DNA of 15,236 nucleotides. It comes from Desulfuromonadales bacterium (GTDB lineage: Bacteria; Desulfobacterota; Desulfuromonadia; Desulfuromonadales; UBA2294). The notes under the pieces were generated by a model, which was given only the letters and a program-made list of their open reading frames with translations, searched no databases and had not been told where the DNA came from. This document shows, piece by piece, positions 14,570 to 15,236 of this stretch; position 1 is the first letter of the stretch, and the number at the start of each line of letters is the position of its first letter. The position numbers were made by a program, and so were the translations under genes. Location of the stretch: the NCBI GenBank assembly GCA_014859615.1, contig JACUTX010000045.1:1-15236 (forward strand), read 5' to 3'.

Positions 14570-15236
14570 TCAGCGGGCCAGTCCCCTCTCGCTCCCTTGA
14601 ATGAACGTCACAAACTGCATCACTTCCGGCAGAGCAGCATATTGATCAACAATCTGCTGCAACGCCTCGTCTTGCTTGAGATCGGACCGATAAATCAGCT
14701 TGTATGCGTTTTTAATCCCGCGAATAGCCTCTTCCGAAAAGCCTCTGCGCTTCAGCCCCAGAGAATTGATCCCGACAGTTTTGGCGCGGTCACCTTGAGC
14801 AATGGTGTACGGAGGGAGATCTTGAGCAATCATCGAGCCGCCACTGGCCATAACGTGTGCGCCGATCCGCACAAACTGATGCGCTGCCGACAGACCGCCG
14901 AGAATCGCATAATCCATGACCTCGACATGACCAGCCAGGGTGGCAGCATTGGCGAGGATAACATGGTTGCCGATACGGCAATCATGGGCAACATGCGTAT
15001 AAGCCATAAAAAGATTATCGCTGCCGATAATTGTTTCACCGCCGCCATCTTCAGTGCCGCGATGCATGGTGACAAATTCGCGGATTTTGTTGCGATCACC
15101 GATGCGCAACGTCGATTGTTCACCATGAAATTTCAGATCCTGCGGATCGGCACCGATCGAAGCAAATTGAAAAATTTTATTATCCAGACCGATTTCGGTC
15201 CACCCTTCAATCACGACGTGCGGACCGACCCAGGTT
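14570..15236 (-). CDS. lpxA: UDP-N-acetylglucosamine acyltransferase LpxA (5' end cut off)
   Basis: LpxA adds the 3-O-hydroxyacyl chain from acyl-ACP to UDP-GlcNAc, the first step of lipid A synthesis (cytoplasm, trimer). The frame enters open from the window edge (TWVGPHVVIEGWTEIG), and 221 residues are visible, so about 40 N-terminal residues are missing relative to the usual ~260. Left-handed beta-helix hexapeptide repeats fill the N-terminal part. THVAHDC holds the catalytic histidine, AAHQF and GLKRRGFS mark the LpxA family, and the C-terminal helical segment with NAYKLIYRS ends the protein. The GTG at 15214 is internal, not the start. lpxD/fabZ commonly precede lpxA but lie outside. Confidence 0.95.
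   Translation of the reverse strand, partial: TWVGPHVVIEGWTEIGLDNKIFQFASIGADPQDLKFHGEQSTLRIGDRNKIREFVTMHRGTEDGGGETIIGSDNLFMAYTHVAHDCRIGNHVILANAATLAGHVEVMDYAILGGLSAAHQFVRIGAHVMASGGSMIAQDLPPYTIAQGDRAKTVGINSLGLKRRGFSEEAIRGIKNAYKLIYRSDLKQDEALQQIVDQYAALPEVMQFVTFIQGSERGLAR

Overview
The window reads as one long, one-directional lipopolysaccharide (LPS) biosynthesis locus of a Gram-negative bacterium. Every gene I can support lies on the minus strand, so transcription runs from high to low coordinates. A lipid A pathway that includes MsbA, a DUF374-type acyltransferase in the lipid A run, ADP-heptose genes next to a deoxyhypusine-synthase-like gene, and moderate to high GC together suggest a deltaproteobacterium of the Desulfuromonadales type (Geobacter/Pelobacter/Desulfuromonas relatives). 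That placement is inference; no rRNA or marker gene is present to fix it.

Region 1 (15236 down to about 8599) is the lipid A/Kdo block: lpxA (5' end cut by the window edge), lpxB, msbA, a DUF374 acyltransferase, waaA and lpxK. After a 25-nt lpxA-lpxB gap, all junctions overlap or abut, as in a translationally coupled operon. The products acylate UDP-GlcNAc, make the lipid A disaccharide, phosphorylate it, probably add a secondary acyl chain, add Kdo, and flip the product across the inner membrane.

Region 2 (8581-7584) is an intrusion: a MntA/HepT (nucleotidyltransferase/HEPN) toxin-antitoxin pair sits between lpxK and a small Trm112-family (YcaR-like) gene. Its cistrons overlap or nearly abut the flanking operon genes.

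Region 3 (7578-3384) is the sugar-transfer block: an ELM1-like protein, a GT4 glycosyltransferase, a 54-codon remnant of an RfbF-type sugar-nucleotide synthesis gene, a GT2 glycosyltransferase and a CgeB-like glycosyltransferase. They presumably build the LPS core or attached sugars. The remnant suggests this part has been remodelled by recombination.

Region 4 (3236-1) is the heptose block: gmhA, a deoxyhypusine-synthase-fold protein of unknown function, and hldE (3' end just cut off). GmhA and HldE make ADP-heptose precursors for the inner core. This block looks visibly richer in GC than regions 2-3. It follows a 135-nt gap with a promoter-like TATAAT, so it may be a separate transcription unit. 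A 213-nt gap before hldE carries a purine-rich, repeat-like stretch and a perfect short palindrome. No tRNA, rRNA, CRISPR array, transposase gene or convincing terminator was found.
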